From: CAZIHO01 sp964538875
GTDB taxonomy: Bacteria; Pseudomonadota; Gammaproteobacteria; Chromatiales; Chromatiaceae
Direction: 5' to 3'
Length of the DNA stretch: 13,271 nucleotides
NCBI GenBank assembly: GCA_964538875.1
Contig: CAZIHO010000101.1
Location: 1-13,271 of the forward strand
Position 1 is the first letter of the stretch; every line of letters starts with the position of its first letter. This document shows, in pieces, positions 1 through 7,772 of the stretch. The position numbers were made by a program, and so were the translations under genes. Below the pieces are notes generated by a model that searched no databases, was not told the origin of the DNA, and saw nothing but the letters and a program-made list of their open reading frames with translations.

Positions 1-37
1 CCGGGGCGGCGCAGGACGAGGCCAGTACCGGGGGCGG

Positions 38-1708
38 TTAATGATGACCGGGAATCATCCAGGCCAGGTAGTAGGCCTGCACATAGGTGATGATGCCGAT
101 CAGGGTGGCGAAGAACAGGCTATGCCGCAGGGTGAACCGGAACAGGTCGGACTCGTGGCCCACCAAGCCGGTGGCGGCGCAGGCCACGGCGATGGATTGG
201 GGTGAAATCATCTTGCCGGTGACCCCGCCGGTGGTGTTGGCGGCCACGGTGAGCACCGGGTCCACGCCGATCTGATTGGCGGTCACGTTTTGCAAGTTAG
301 CGAACAGGGCGTTGCTGGAGGTATCCGAGCCGGTCAGGAACACGCCGAGCCAGCCCAGAAATGGGGAGAAGAAGGGAAACAGGGCGCCGCTGGCGGCGAA
401 CGCCAGGCCCAGGGTGGAAGACATCCCCGAATAATTGGCGATGAAGGCAAAGCCCAGCACTAGGCCGATGGTAAAGATGGGCTTCTGCAATTCCTTGAGG
501 GTCTCCAGCAGCGTCGCGAAGAAGGTTTGCAGGTTCACTTTGAGGATCATGGCGCTGATGACCGCCGCCAGCAGGATCGAGGAACCGGTGGCGGACAGCA
601 GATCAAACTTGAATACGGCGTCGTAGGGCGTGGGCTTGTTGACGATCGGCAGGTCCTTGATGACCAGACCGTCCAATCCCGGAATCTTGAAACTCCACAC
701 CAGCCCTTCCAGGGGTCCACCCTTGGCGAACAGGCCCTTGAACGCGGGCAGGGTCCAGATGGTGACCATGATGGTCAGGACGATGAAGGGGGACCAGGCC
801 TTGATGATTTGACCCAAGCTGTAATTCGAATGGCCGATCTTAACCGGCCCGTCCCCGCCGCCGCCGCCGTTTTGGAATGCGAAGGCGTGCTTGGGTTGCC
901 AGGCATAGCGCAGAAACAGGGACAGGGCCACCAGGCTGACCAGGGCCGAGGTGATGTCCGGCAATTCATAGGCCCAGTGGTTGGAGGTGTAGTACTGGGT
1001 GACGGAGAAGGCGCCGGCCGCCACCAGAACCGCCGGCCAGGTTTCCCGCACGCCGCGCCAGCCGTCCATGATGAACACCAGCCAGAAGGGCACGAACAGG
1101 GACAGCAGGGGCAGTTGACGGCCCGCCATCTGGCCGATCAGGGCCGGATCGATGCCCGTCACCTTGCCGGCCACCGTGATCGGAATTCCTAGGGCGCCGA
1201 ACGCCACCGGCGCGGTATTGGCGATCAGGCACAGGCCGGCGGCATACAGCGGGTTGAAGCCCAGGCCCACCAACAGGGCGGCGGTAATGGCCACCGGCGC
1301 GCCGAAGCCCGCCGCGCCTTCCAGGAAGGCGCCGAAGGAAAAGCCCACCAGCACCATTTGCAGCCGCTGGTCGCCGGTGATGGACAGCACTGAGGCGCGG
1401 ATGATCTCGAATTGCCCGGTCTTGACCGTGAGTTTGTAGAGAAACACCGCCGCCACGATGATCCAGGAGATGGGCCACAGGCCGTACAGGAAACCGTAGC
1501 CCGTGGCCGCCAGAGCCATGGTGACGGGCATTTGGTAGAGGACCACCGCCACCAGAATGGCCAGCAGCACGGTGATGATGGCGGCCACATGGCCCTTCAT
1601 GCGCAATACCGCCAGGGCGATGAAGAAAAAGATGATGGGTATGGACGCCGCTGCCGCGGACAGCCAAAGATTGCCGGCCAGGGGGGTATAGACCTGGGTC
1701 CAAGTCAT
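38..1708 (-). CDS. lldP: L-lactate permease LldP
   Basis: This is a 556-residue inner-membrane permease that imports lactate (and, in the family, glycolate) with protons. It resembles E. coli LldP (551 aa) along its whole length. Visible family signatures are GAFLEGAAGFGAP (126-138), FLTGSDTSSNALF (457-469) and NTTGGVTGKMISPQS (491-505), set among many hydrophobic membrane segments. The open frame runs further upstream, into dld. I place the start at 1708 because its protein begins MTWTQVYTPLAGN like the family and GGAG lies a suitable distance before it. It is the last gene of the lactate operon, 58 bases after dld, with no terminator or clear promoter in the gap. One oddity is a run of five glycines (281-285) in a hydrophilic loop. 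Sequence and context agree, so the call is firm. Confidence 0.96.
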   Translation of the reverse strand: MTWTQVYTPLAGNLWLSAAAASIPIIFFFIALAVLRMKGHVAAIITVLLAILVAVVLYQMPVTMALAATGYGFLYGLWPISWIIVAAVFLYKLTVKTGQFEIIRASVLSITGDQRLQMVLVGFSFGAFLEGAAGFGAPVAITAALLVGLGFNPLYAAGLCLIANTAPVAFGALGIPITVAGKVTGIDPALIGQMAGRQLPLLSLFVPFWLVFIMDGWRGVRETWPAVLVAAGAFSVTQYYTSNHWAYELPDITSALVSLVALSLFLRYAWQPKHAFAFQNGGGGGDGPVKIGHSNYSLGQIIKAWSPFIVLTIMVTIWTLPAFKGLFAKGGPLEGLVWSFKIPGLDGLVIKDLPIVNKPTPYDAVFKFDLLSATGSSILLAAVISAMILKVNLQTFFATLLETLKELQKPIFTIGLVLGFAFIANYSGMSSTLGLAFAASGALFPFFSPFLGWLGVFLTGSDTSSNALFANLQNVTANQIGVDPVLTVAANTTGGVTGKMISPQSIAVACAATGLVGHESDLFRFTLRHSLFFATLIGIITYVQAYYLAWMIPGHH

Positions 1709-1766
1709 GGTTGTTTTCTCCGGTGATGGGTGGTTCGGACAGGGATGCTGAGTGCCGTGCGCTGGC

Positions 1767-4547
1767 TCAACAAGACATGGCGGGGTCCTCCCGGCTGCAC
1801 TCCTCCAGCAGATAAGCCACCGAGCGATAGGGGCGGCCGGTTTCGGCGCTGAGGCCGATTTCGCAGGTCCGGTTGGTGGAGACACCGCTCAGGCAGTCCG
1901 GCGGCAGTTGCTCTGGAAGCCGGCGCAGGGCGTGGGCGTTGAGTTCCGGCACCACGAAGCCCCGGTCACCGCCGAATCCGCAGCAACCAACGCCGGCCGG
2001 TTCCACCACCCGCTGGACGCAGGCGGCCACCAGGGCGCGCAGCTTGGCCTCGGCACCGTGGCGGCGCAGGCTGCAATTGATGTGCAGTGCCACCGGCCCG
2101 GCCTGCTTGACCAGGCGCAGCCGCGGCAGCAGGGCGTCGTGGGCAAACTCGTGGAAGTCGTGAATCTCCAGGCGCCCGGCCAGATGCTGGCGCATCCGCA
2201 TGGAGCAGGTGCTGGCGTCCATGACCACTGGGTAGCGCCCGCCCTGGCCATCGTCGGCGGCGGTCAATAACGCCTGGGCCAGCGCCTCGGCCATGCGGCT
2301 GCCCTCCTCCGCCATGCCCTTGCTGGCTAGCATTTGGCCGCAGCAGAGTTGGCCGAAATCCACCGGCAGGCGCGGTGCGTAGCCGGCCCGGCCCAACAGT
2401 TGCAGCACCACCTCGGGCAGGGTGGCTTCCCCCGGTTTATTGGCACCGAAAATGCGGCCGCCACAGGCCGGGAAATAGACCACCGGGTCCCCGGCCGAGG
2501 GTTGCACACTGGGCGTCCGCCCCGGTCGCGGCATCTGCTTTTTCCAGGCGCCGCCGGACAGGCGCCCCAGCAGGCCGTCGCCTACCACGCCCGACACTAG
2601 GTGACCCGCCGCCAGGCCCAGCCGGGTGGCGCCGGCCACCGCGCCGAAATGGCCAGCAGTCCAGGCGCCGGTCTGGCGGGCCAGGCCACCCAGACCCCGG
2701 CCCCGCAGGCGCCGGGTCAGTTCGCCGGTGTCGATGCCCACTGGACAGGCGGTGGAGCAAAGTCCGCAGCCGGCGCAGGTGTCCAAACCAAAATAGGCGA
2801 ACGCCTTACGGTCGGCCCCCGCCTCCTCGCCGGCGGCGGCCCGCCGGGTCAGGTCCCGCCAACTGACGATGCGCTGGCGTGGGCTCAGGGTCAACTGATG
2901 GGATGGACAGAGGGGCTCGCAGAAGCCGCATTCGATGCAGCGATCCACGATGTCCTCGGCCTGGGGCATGGGCTTGAGGTGGGCCAGGTGGGCGGCCGGG
3001 TCCGAATTGAGGATGACGCCGGGATTCAGCAGCCCGTCCGGGTCGAACAGGGACTTGATCTCCCGCATCAGATCCGTAGCCTGGCGCCCCCATTCCAGTT
3101 CCACGAATGGCGCCATGTTGCGGCCGGTACCATGCTCGGCTTTCAGGGAGCCATCGTACTTGTCCACCACCAGACGGCACACCTCGTCCATAAAGCGGGC
3201 GTAGCGGCTCACCTCGGCTGGATCGTTGAAGTCCTGGGTGAACACGAAGTGCAGATTGCCTTCCAGGGCGTGGCCGAAAATGATCGCCTCCGCGTAGCCG
3301 TGACGGCGCAGCAATTCCTGCAAGTCCAGGGTCGCGGCGGCCAGGGAGGCGATGGGAAAGGCCACGTCTTCGATGATGACCGTGGTACCGGCCCGGCGCA
3401 CGGCGCCCACCGAGGGGAAGGTGCCCTTGCGCACCTTCCAATACATCTCGCAGGTGGCCGGATCGGTGGAAAAATCCACCGGCGCCAGGGTGGTGATGCC
3501 GGACAGGGCCGCCAGCACCGCGTCGATGTGCGCTTGCAGCAGTTCCGGCCCGGCCGCCCGCACCTCGATCAACAGGGCCGCCGCCTGGTCGCCCAGGGTC
3601 CGGATGTCCGGCGGCAGGCCCGGCTTGTCCTGTACCGAGCGCAGCGCCGGCCGGTCCAGCAATTCCACCGCCGACACGGGCTCCGGCTTGAGGCGGATCA
3701 CCGCCCGGCAGGCGGTTTCGATGTCCGGGAAGAACACCAGCGCGCTGGCCTTGCAGGGATCCTCCGCAACCGTGTGGTAACTGATCCTGGCCAGAAAACC
3801 CAGGGTGCCTTCCGAGCCAATCATCAGATGGGCCAGGATGTCGATGGGGTCGGTGAAGTCCACCAGAGCGTTGAGGCTATAGCCGGTCGTATTCTTGATG
3901 CGGAATTTATGACGGATACGCTCCGCCAGCGCCGTATCGCCGCGCACCCGGGCGCCCAACTGCTCCAGGCGCTCCAGCAGGCCACCGTGACTGGCCCGGA
4001 ACGCGGCGACGCTGGCCGGATCTTCCGTGTCCAGCAGGCTGCCGTCCGCCAGGATCAGGCGCAGTCCGGCCAGGGTCCGGTAACTGTTCTGGGCGGTCCC
4101 GCAGCACATGCCGGAGGCATTGTTGGCGGCGATGCCGCCGATCTTGCAGGCATTGATAGAGGCCGGATCCGGGCCGATCTTGCGCCCGTAGGGTGCCAAC
4201 CGGGCATTGGCCTCGCCGCCGATGAGGCCGGGACCTAAGCGGACCAGGGCGGCGTCCGGGCTGATGTCACAGCCGCTGAAGCCCTCGCCGATCAACATCA
4301 GCACCCCGTCCGTAATGGCCTGGCCGGATAGGCTGGTGCCGGCCGCCCGGAAGGTGACAGGGCGGCCATGGGCGCGGGCCGCCGCCAGGACGGCCCGCAC
4401 CTGCTCCTCGTCCTCGACGATGGCGACCAGTTCCGGAATCAGCCGGTAAAAGCTGGCGTCGGTGCCATAGGCCAGCCGGCGCAGGGAGTCACTGACCAGT
4501 TGGCGCGGCGGCAGCACCGCCGCTAGGGCATCAATCAACTCAGTCAT
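1767..4547 (-). CDS. dld-II: D-lactate dehydrogenase, FAD and Fe-S type (Dld-II)
   Basis: This 926-residue fusion probably oxidises D-lactate to pyruvate and passes electrons to the respiratory chain. The N-terminal half is a GlcD/PCMH-type FAD domain, with the flavin-binding loop RAAGTSLSGQ at 67-76. The FAD-linked oxidase C-terminal part shows GHALEGNLHF (425-434) and EHGTGRNMAPF (471-481). Two 4Fe-4S motifs follow: C537, C540, C543, C547 and C591, C594, C597, C601. A C-terminal CCG region (CCG at 735 and 855) resembles GlpC/LldE and suggests quinone coupling. It overlaps lldF by 8 bases, and GGGAG lies 7 bases before the ATG. Its place between lldF and lldP matches the dld-II/lldEFG/lldP cluster known from Shewanella. 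A related 2-hydroxyacid such as glycolate is possible as substrate, but the neighbours favour D-lactate. Confidence 0.9.
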   Translation of the reverse strand: MTELIDALAAVLPPRQLVSDSLRRLAYGTDASFYRLIPELVAIVEDEEQVRAVLAAARAHGRPVTFRAAGTSLSGQAITDGVLMLIGEGFSGCDISPDAALVRLGPGLIGGEANARLAPYGRKIGPDPASINACKIGGIAANNASGMCCGTAQNSYRTLAGLRLILADGSLLDTEDPASVAAFRASHGGLLERLEQLGARVRGDTALAERIRHKFRIKNTTGYSLNALVDFTDPIDILAHLMIGSEGTLGFLARISYHTVAEDPCKASALVFFPDIETACRAVIRLKPEPVSAVELLDRPALRSVQDKPGLPPDIRTLGDQAAALLIEVRAAGPELLQAHIDAVLAALSGITTLAPVDFSTDPATCEMYWKVRKGTFPSVGAVRRAGTTVIIEDVAFPIASLAAATLDLQELLRRHGYAEAIIFGHALEGNLHFVFTQDFNDPAEVSRYARFMDEVCRLVVDKYDGSLKAEHGTGRNMAPFVELEWGRQATDLMREIKSLFDPDGLLNPGVILNSDPAAHLAHLKPMPQAEDIVDRCIECGFCEPLCPSHQLTLSPRQRIVSWRDLTRRAAAGEEAGADRKAFAYFGLDTCAGCGLCSTACPVGIDTGELTRRLRGRGLGGLARQTGAWTAGHFGAVAGATRLGLAAGHLVSGVVGDGLLGRLSGGAWKKQMPRPGRTPSVQPSAGDPVVYFPACGGRIFGANKPGEATLPEVVLQLLGRAGYAPRLPVDFGQLCCGQMLASKGMAEEGSRMAEALAQALLTAADDGQGGRYPVVMDASTCSMRMRQHLAGRLEIHDFHEFAHDALLPRLRLVKQAGPVALHINCSLRRHGAEAKLRALVAACVQRVVEPAGVGCCGFGGDRGFVVPELNAHALRRLPEQLPPDCLSGVSTNRTCEIGLSAETGRPYRSVAYLLEECSREDPAMSC

Positions 4548-5979
4548 GATGGCGCTCCCGTTCCGCCAGCAGGTCCCGCAATCGCTGCTTGGCGGGGATC
4601 AGGGGCGTACGGACGCCGGTCCAGGCCCCCTGGGCGCGGGGTAACAGCGCCCGCCCCCGGCTCAGCACCCAGGTGACCAGCCGGTACCAGCTTGGGTTGG
4701 CGTACACCAGCGCCCAGGCCCGGAACAGGAAACTGACCAGGACGCCCCGCGCCTCGCCGGAACCCCGCAGCAAGGACACCTGGTGGGCGGCGGCCTGGCC
4801 TTCATTGCGCAGCCGCACCAACAACTGGGGAATTGGAATGCGCACCGGACAGACTTCCGCGCAGGCGCCACACAAGGTCGAGGCGGTGGCCAGGGCGTGG
4901 GTGGCGCCGATGCCCAGCAGATGAGGGGAGAGGATGGCGCCGATGGGTCCCGGATAGGTGGTGCCGTAGGCGTGACCGCCGATGCGGGCATAGACCGGGC
5001 AATGGTTCATGCAGGCGCCGCAGCGGATGCACTGGAGGGTCGCCCGCAGTTGGGGGTCCCCGTACGCCTGGGTCCGGCCGTTATCGAGCAGGATCAGATG
5101 CACCTGTTCCGGACCGTCCAACTCGCCCAGGCGCCGGGGGCCGCTGATCAGGTTGAGATAGGTGGTTACTGGCTGGCCAGTGGCGGAGCGGGTCAGGAGA
5201 CTGAACAGGGGCGGCACCTGGTCCAGGGTCGCCAGCACTTTTTCGATGCCGGTGATGGCGATATGCACCCGGGGCACCGTGGTACACATGCGCCCGTTAC
5301 CCTCGTTTTCCACCAGCACCAGGGTGCCGGTTTCCGCCACCGCGAAATTGACGCCGGACAGGCCGATATCCGCCTCGGCGAACTTGCGCCGCAGCACCGA
5401 CCGGCCGATTTGGATCAATTCATCCACGTTTTCGGTGTAGGCGACCCCCGGCAGCTTGGCGGCGAACAGTTCGGCGATTTGCTGCTTGGTCTTGTGGATC
5501 GCCGGCATGATGATGTGGGAGGGTCCCTCCCCCGCCAACTGGACGATGTATTCGCCCATGTCGCTTTCCAGGGCTTCCAGGCCGGCGGTTTGCAGGGCCT
5601 GGTTGAGCCCCACCTCCTCGCTGACCATGGACTTACCCTTGATGAAGCGCCTAGCCCCCTCGCGCCGGGCGATGTCCAGGACGATCCGGTTGGCTTCCGC
5701 CGGCGTTTCCGCCCAGTGCACCTGGATGCCGTTGGCGGTGAGATTGTGCTCCAGTTGCTCCAGCAGTTGCGGCAAACGGGCCAGGCAATCGCGGCGGATC
5801 GCCTCCCCTAGATCCCGGAGCGCGGAAAGCTCGTCCGGGTCCGGGAACTGGGCGCGCCGCTTGGCCTGGAGAAAATCCATGGCGCCCCGGAAATTGCCGC
5901 GCAGATGGGCGTCGCCGGCGGCGGCCCGGGCCCGGGCGGCGAAGCCGTCGTTAGGACGGGGGTCCAGAGTCTGACTCAT
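4540..5979 (-). CDS. lldF: L-lactate dehydrogenase complex subunit LldF (LutB/YkgF)
   Basis: This 479-residue cytoplasmic Fe-S subunit belongs to the three-part LldEFG (LutABC) enzyme that oxidises L-lactate to pyruvate. The N-terminal two thirds is an LUD-type domain; FIKGKSMVSEE (112-122) and AETGTLVL (215-222) are characteristic. Cysteines C317, C320, C323 and C327 form one ferredoxin-like motif (CIRCGACMNHCP). C370, C373 and C377 (CGACAEVCP) contribute to a second. A GTG start at 6000 is also in frame, but I chose the ATG at 5979. It has GGGGAGG upstream and overlaps the lldG stop in an ATGA arrangement, typical of translational coupling. The gene overlaps dld by 8 bases. The LutB assignment is secure; electron transfer to quinone is inferred from the family. 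Confidence 0.94.
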   Translation of the reverse strand: MSQTLDPRPNDGFAARARAAAGDAHLRGNFRGAMDFLQAKRRAQFPDPDELSALRDLGEAIRRDCLARLPQLLEQLEHNLTANGIQVHWAETPAEANRIVLDIARREGARRFIKGKSMVSEEVGLNQALQTAGLEALESDMGEYIVQLAGEGPSHIIMPAIHKTKQQIAELFAAKLPGVAYTENVDELIQIGRSVLRRKFAEADIGLSGVNFAVAETGTLVLVENEGNGRMCTTVPRVHIAITGIEKVLATLDQVPPLFSLLTRSATGQPVTTYLNLISGPRRLGELDGPEQVHLILLDNGRTQAYGDPQLRATLQCIRCGACMNHCPVYARIGGHAYGTTYPGPIGAILSPHLLGIGATHALATASTLCGACAEVCPVRIPIPQLLVRLRNEGQAAAHQVSLLRGSGEARGVLVSFLFRAWALVYANPSWYRLVTWVLSRGRALLPRAQGAWTGVRTPLIPAKQRLRDLLAERERHHD

Positions 5980-6647
5980 GGCTGGCCCTCCCCATGACAC
6001 ACCAGCACCACCAATTCCCGGGGGCCGTGGGCACCATAGGCCAGAGTCTGCTGGATATCGGCGGTCTTGGACGGCCCGGACACCAGCAGAAGATTGGTGG
6101 GCAGTCCCTCTGCCAACCAGCAGTCGTCGCTGATGGCCCCGGGCAAATCCGGGTACATCCGGTTGGCATCCAGGAGCACGAAATGGATGGGGGGCACCAG
6201 GGACAACAGGCGGGGTTCCCCCAGCCCCGGCCAGAGCACCAGGCTGCCAGTGGCGGCGATGGCGGCCCGGGCGCGGGTCAAACCGGCGTCCATCTGCTCA
6301 AACAGCCGCTCCCGCCAGTCTTCCACGGGCCGGTCGTAGGTCTCTAGGGTCAAGCCCAGCTCCGGCATTTCCGCCAGCCGGGCGCCATCCGCGCCGATGC
6401 CGGTCACCAGGGTCCGTACCCCCTTGGCGGCGGCCAAGCGTAGCAACAGGTCCGGCCAGTGGGCCTCGTCCGTGTCATGGACCTCCCCATGCACCGCCTC
6501 CAGATTGGCCCGGAATTGGGCCAGCAACTCGCCCGGCGCGGTGGCGCGGCGGCGGGCGGCGTAAAAGGCCGCCACATCCGGCGGCGGCGGGGCAGTGTCC
6601 CGCTGGGAGCGGGTCAGCCGGGCCAAGATCCGGCCCCGGGCGCTCAT
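5976..6647 (-). CDS. lldG: L-lactate dehydrogenase complex subunit LldG (LutC/YkgG)
   Basis: This is a 223-residue LUD-domain protein, close in length to E. coli YkgG (231 aa). It is the subunit without Fe-S motifs in the LldEFG/LutABC L-lactate oxidation complex. Recognisable stretches are AAIAATGSLVL (about 128-138), PPIHFVLLD (about 151-159) and the C-terminal GPSKTADIQ segment (about 190-198), all typical of LutC proteins. An in-frame ATG at 6674 exists, but the ATG at 6647 is preferred. It overlaps the lldE stop by 4 bases and has GGGGGAG five bases upstream. The gene lies between lldE and lldF, so the order is E-G-F rather than the E-F-G of E. coli ykgEFG and B. subtilis lutABC. Confidence 0.92.
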   Translation of the reverse strand: MSARGRILARLTRSQRDTAPPPPDVAAFYAARRRATAPGELLAQFRANLEAVHGEVHDTDEAHWPDLLLRLAAAKGVRTLVTGIGADGARLAEMPELGLTLETYDRPVEDWRERLFEQMDAGLTRARAAIAATGSLVLWPGLGEPRLLSLVPPIHFVLLDANRMYPDLPGAISDDCWLAEGLPTNLLLVSGPSKTADIQQTLAYGAHGPRELVVLVCHGEGQP

Positions 6648-7447
6648 GACTGCTCCCCCGAGGTGCGCCGCCATAGGAAGCTGGCGATATGCTCACCTGG
6701 CAGGGTAGCCTGGGCCTTGCCAGCGGCCCGGTCCCGGTGCTCGGCATGGCCCAGGATATTGAACAAACAGCCGCAATCAGCGCTCACCACCCGCTCGGCA
6801 CCGGTGGCGGCCAGGCTATCCAGCTTGTCGGACACGATGGCCTCGGAAATGGCCGGATGGCGCAACGAGAAGGTGCCGCCGAAGCCGCAACATTCGTCCT
6901 CCCGGGCCTGATGGGCCAGTTCCACCTGGGCCAGGCCCGCCAGCAACCGTTCGCTGGTCAGGTGCGCGCCCATTTCCCGGCGGGCGTGGCAGGAGGTGTG
7001 CAGCACCACCTTGGCGGCAGAGCCCAAATCCGGGCGGGCAAAACCCACCACCCGGACCAGGAATTCGGTCAACTCAAATACCCGTTCCCCCAGGGCACGG
7101 GCCTTGGCCAGGCGTTCGGGATCCGCCGCGAACAACTCGCCATAATGCAGACGCAGCATCCCGGCACAGGACCCGGATGGCACCACCACCGGCCAGGGTT
7201 CGGGAAATAGGTCCATTTGCAGTTCCGCCACCGCCCGCGCCTGATCCGGATAGCCGCTGGAATAGGCGGGTTGGCCACAACAGGTTTGGCCAGCGGGGAA
7301 ATGGACCCGGATACCCTCCCGTTCCAACAGACGCACCGCGTCCAGTCCGGCTTGGGGGGCGAACTGATCGATCAGACAAGTGGCAAACAGATAGACATCG
7401 GACGGCTTGGCCGGATAACGCCGGCCTTGATCCAGGTCGGACGACAT
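6644..7447 (-). CDS. lldE: L-lactate dehydrogenase complex subunit LldE (LutA/YkgE)
   Basis: This 267-residue cysteine-rich protein is the CCG-domain subunit of the LldEFG/LutABC L-lactate dehydrogenase. Two CCG repeats are visible. The first has C56-C57-G58 and C94. The second has C153 (SCHARREMG), C186-C187-G188 (ECCGFGG) and C225/C227 (DCGC). Such domains bind Fe-S centres and resemble the C-terminus of GlpC and HdrB. It is about 28 residues longer than E. coli YkgE, with extra sequence at both ends. It is the first gene of the operon. Its ATG follows an almost ideal ribosome site, AGAGGAGGT, and sits about 53 bases downstream of the predicted transcription start, so it would be the gene most directly governed by the operators upstream. 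Confidence 0.93.
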   Translation of the reverse strand: MSSDLDQGRRYPAKPSDVYLFATCLIDQFAPQAGLDAVRLLEREGIRVHFPAGQTCCGQPAYSSGYPDQARAVAELQMDLFPEPWPVVVPSGSCAGMLRLHYGELFAADPERLAKARALGERVFELTEFLVRVVGFARPDLGSAAKVVLHTSCHARREMGAHLTSERLLAGLAQVELAHQAREDECCGFGGTFSLRHPAISEAIVSDKLDSLAATGAERVVSADCGCLFNILGHAEHRDRAAGKAQATLPGEHIASFLWRRTSGEQS

Positions 7448-7451
7448 GGAG

Positions 7452-7460
7452 ACCTCCTCT
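7452..7460 (-). promoter_or_regulatory. Strong ribosome binding site of lldE
   Basis: On the minus strand the sequence reads AGAGGAGGT and ends four bases before the lldE ATG (five bases from the GGAGG core). It is nearly fully complementary to the 16S rRNA tail. It is the strongest ribosome site in the window and fixes the lldE start at 7447. Confidence 0.85.
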
Positions 7461-7467
7461 AGATTTT

Positions 7468-7496
7468 ATTATATTTTGGTAAATTGGTAAGACCAA
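7468..7496 (-). promoter_or_regulatory. Possible second promoter P2 of the lactate operon
   Basis: A perfect TATAAT lies on the minus strand at 7468-7473, with TTGGTC 17 bases upstream (7491-7496). The -35 element is weak (3 of 6) and lies inside the operator palindrome. The resulting leader would be only about 14 bases. It may be a secondary promoter or simply part of the AT-rich initiation region of P1. A repressor on the operator would block either one. Confidence 0.35.
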
Positions 7497-7499
7497 TTT
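7481..7499. promoter_or_regulatory. Proximal LldR/PdhR-type operator (O2)
   Basis: This is the perfect 19-base palindrome AAATTGGTAAGACCAATTT: 8-base arms around a 3-base centre. It contains the complete ATTGGT-N3-ACCAAT site known for E. coli PdhR and close to LldR operators (GntR/FadR family). It starts just downstream of the expected transcription start of P1, at about +2 to +20, so bound repressor would occlude the polymerase. Which family member binds is inferred from the lactate genes it controls. Confidence 0.85.
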
Positions 7500-7507
7500 T
7501 AAATATC

Positions 7508-7537
7508 ACTATAGGGGCATAAAGCTATTTTTGTCAA
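7508..7537 (-). promoter_or_regulatory. Sigma-70 promoter P1 of the lactate operon
   Basis: On the minus strand, TTGACA (7532-7537, perfect -35) is followed after 18 bases by TATAGT (7508-7513, 5 of 6 for -10). Transcription would start near 7500, directly at the edge of the palindromic operator, giving a leader of about 53 bases to the lldE ATG. The surrounding sequence is strikingly AT-rich compared with the rest of the window, as expected for a regulated promoter. Confidence 0.8.
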
Positions 7538-7578
7538 TCAGTTTTTGTCGTTGGGCAGGTAACGCTAGGCCAGGCCGC

Positions 7579-7595
7579 AACTGGTCATACCAATC
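7579..7595. promoter_or_regulatory. Distal LldR/PdhR-type operator (O1)
   Basis: The sequence AACTGGTCATACCAATC matches AATTGGT-N3-ACCAATT at 12 of 14 fixed positions. Its centre is 97 bases from the centre of the proximal operator, at about -79 to -95 relative to P1. In E. coli lldPRD two LldR operators likewise flank the promoter. The spacing is close to a whole number of helical turns, which would allow a repressor loop. It also lies in front of kdsD, but an effect there is not evident. Confidence 0.6.
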
Positions 7596-7772
7596 GCCTA
7601 CCACGGGCGCCGGCCGCTTTCTTGCGCCCAGGGTGTGGGTTTGGAACAATCCACCCATTCGGCCGGAGGTAACCGCCGGATCCTGGGTCGGCTGCGCGGG
7701 AGAGTCTGGAGTGGTGGGGAATAGCTGGATCAGCGACGCTGGCAAGGGCCCGGACCGGGACCCGACCCGCCC

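Larger units (their letters stand above)
7448..7772. other. Divergent intergenic region, lldE / kdsD
   Basis: This 325-base gap separates the minus-strand lactate operon from the plus-strand Kdo/LPS operon. The half next to lldE (about 7461-7540) is AT-rich and holds P1, the possible P2 and the proximal operator; the distal operator follows at 7579-7595. The half next to kdsD is GC-rich, and I see no strong plus-strand promoter in it. The best guess is TTGCGC (7622-7627), 17 bases, AACAAT (7645-7650), which is weak at both boxes. No terminator and no convincing small gene was found. Confidence 0.7.

Noticed and set aside
1709..1885. A longer LldP starting at 1885.
   Set aside because: It would run into dld-II coding sequence and add an unrelated Pro/Ala-rich leader. 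The start at 1708 matches the family N-terminus and has a ribosome site.
2601..4238. A 545-codon open frame on the plus strand opposite dld-II, and similar long antisense frames at 527-1192 and 4783-5811.
   Set aside because: They lie wholly opposite well-recognised genes, have the biased composition of GC-rich shadow frames and show no recognisable domain or start signals.
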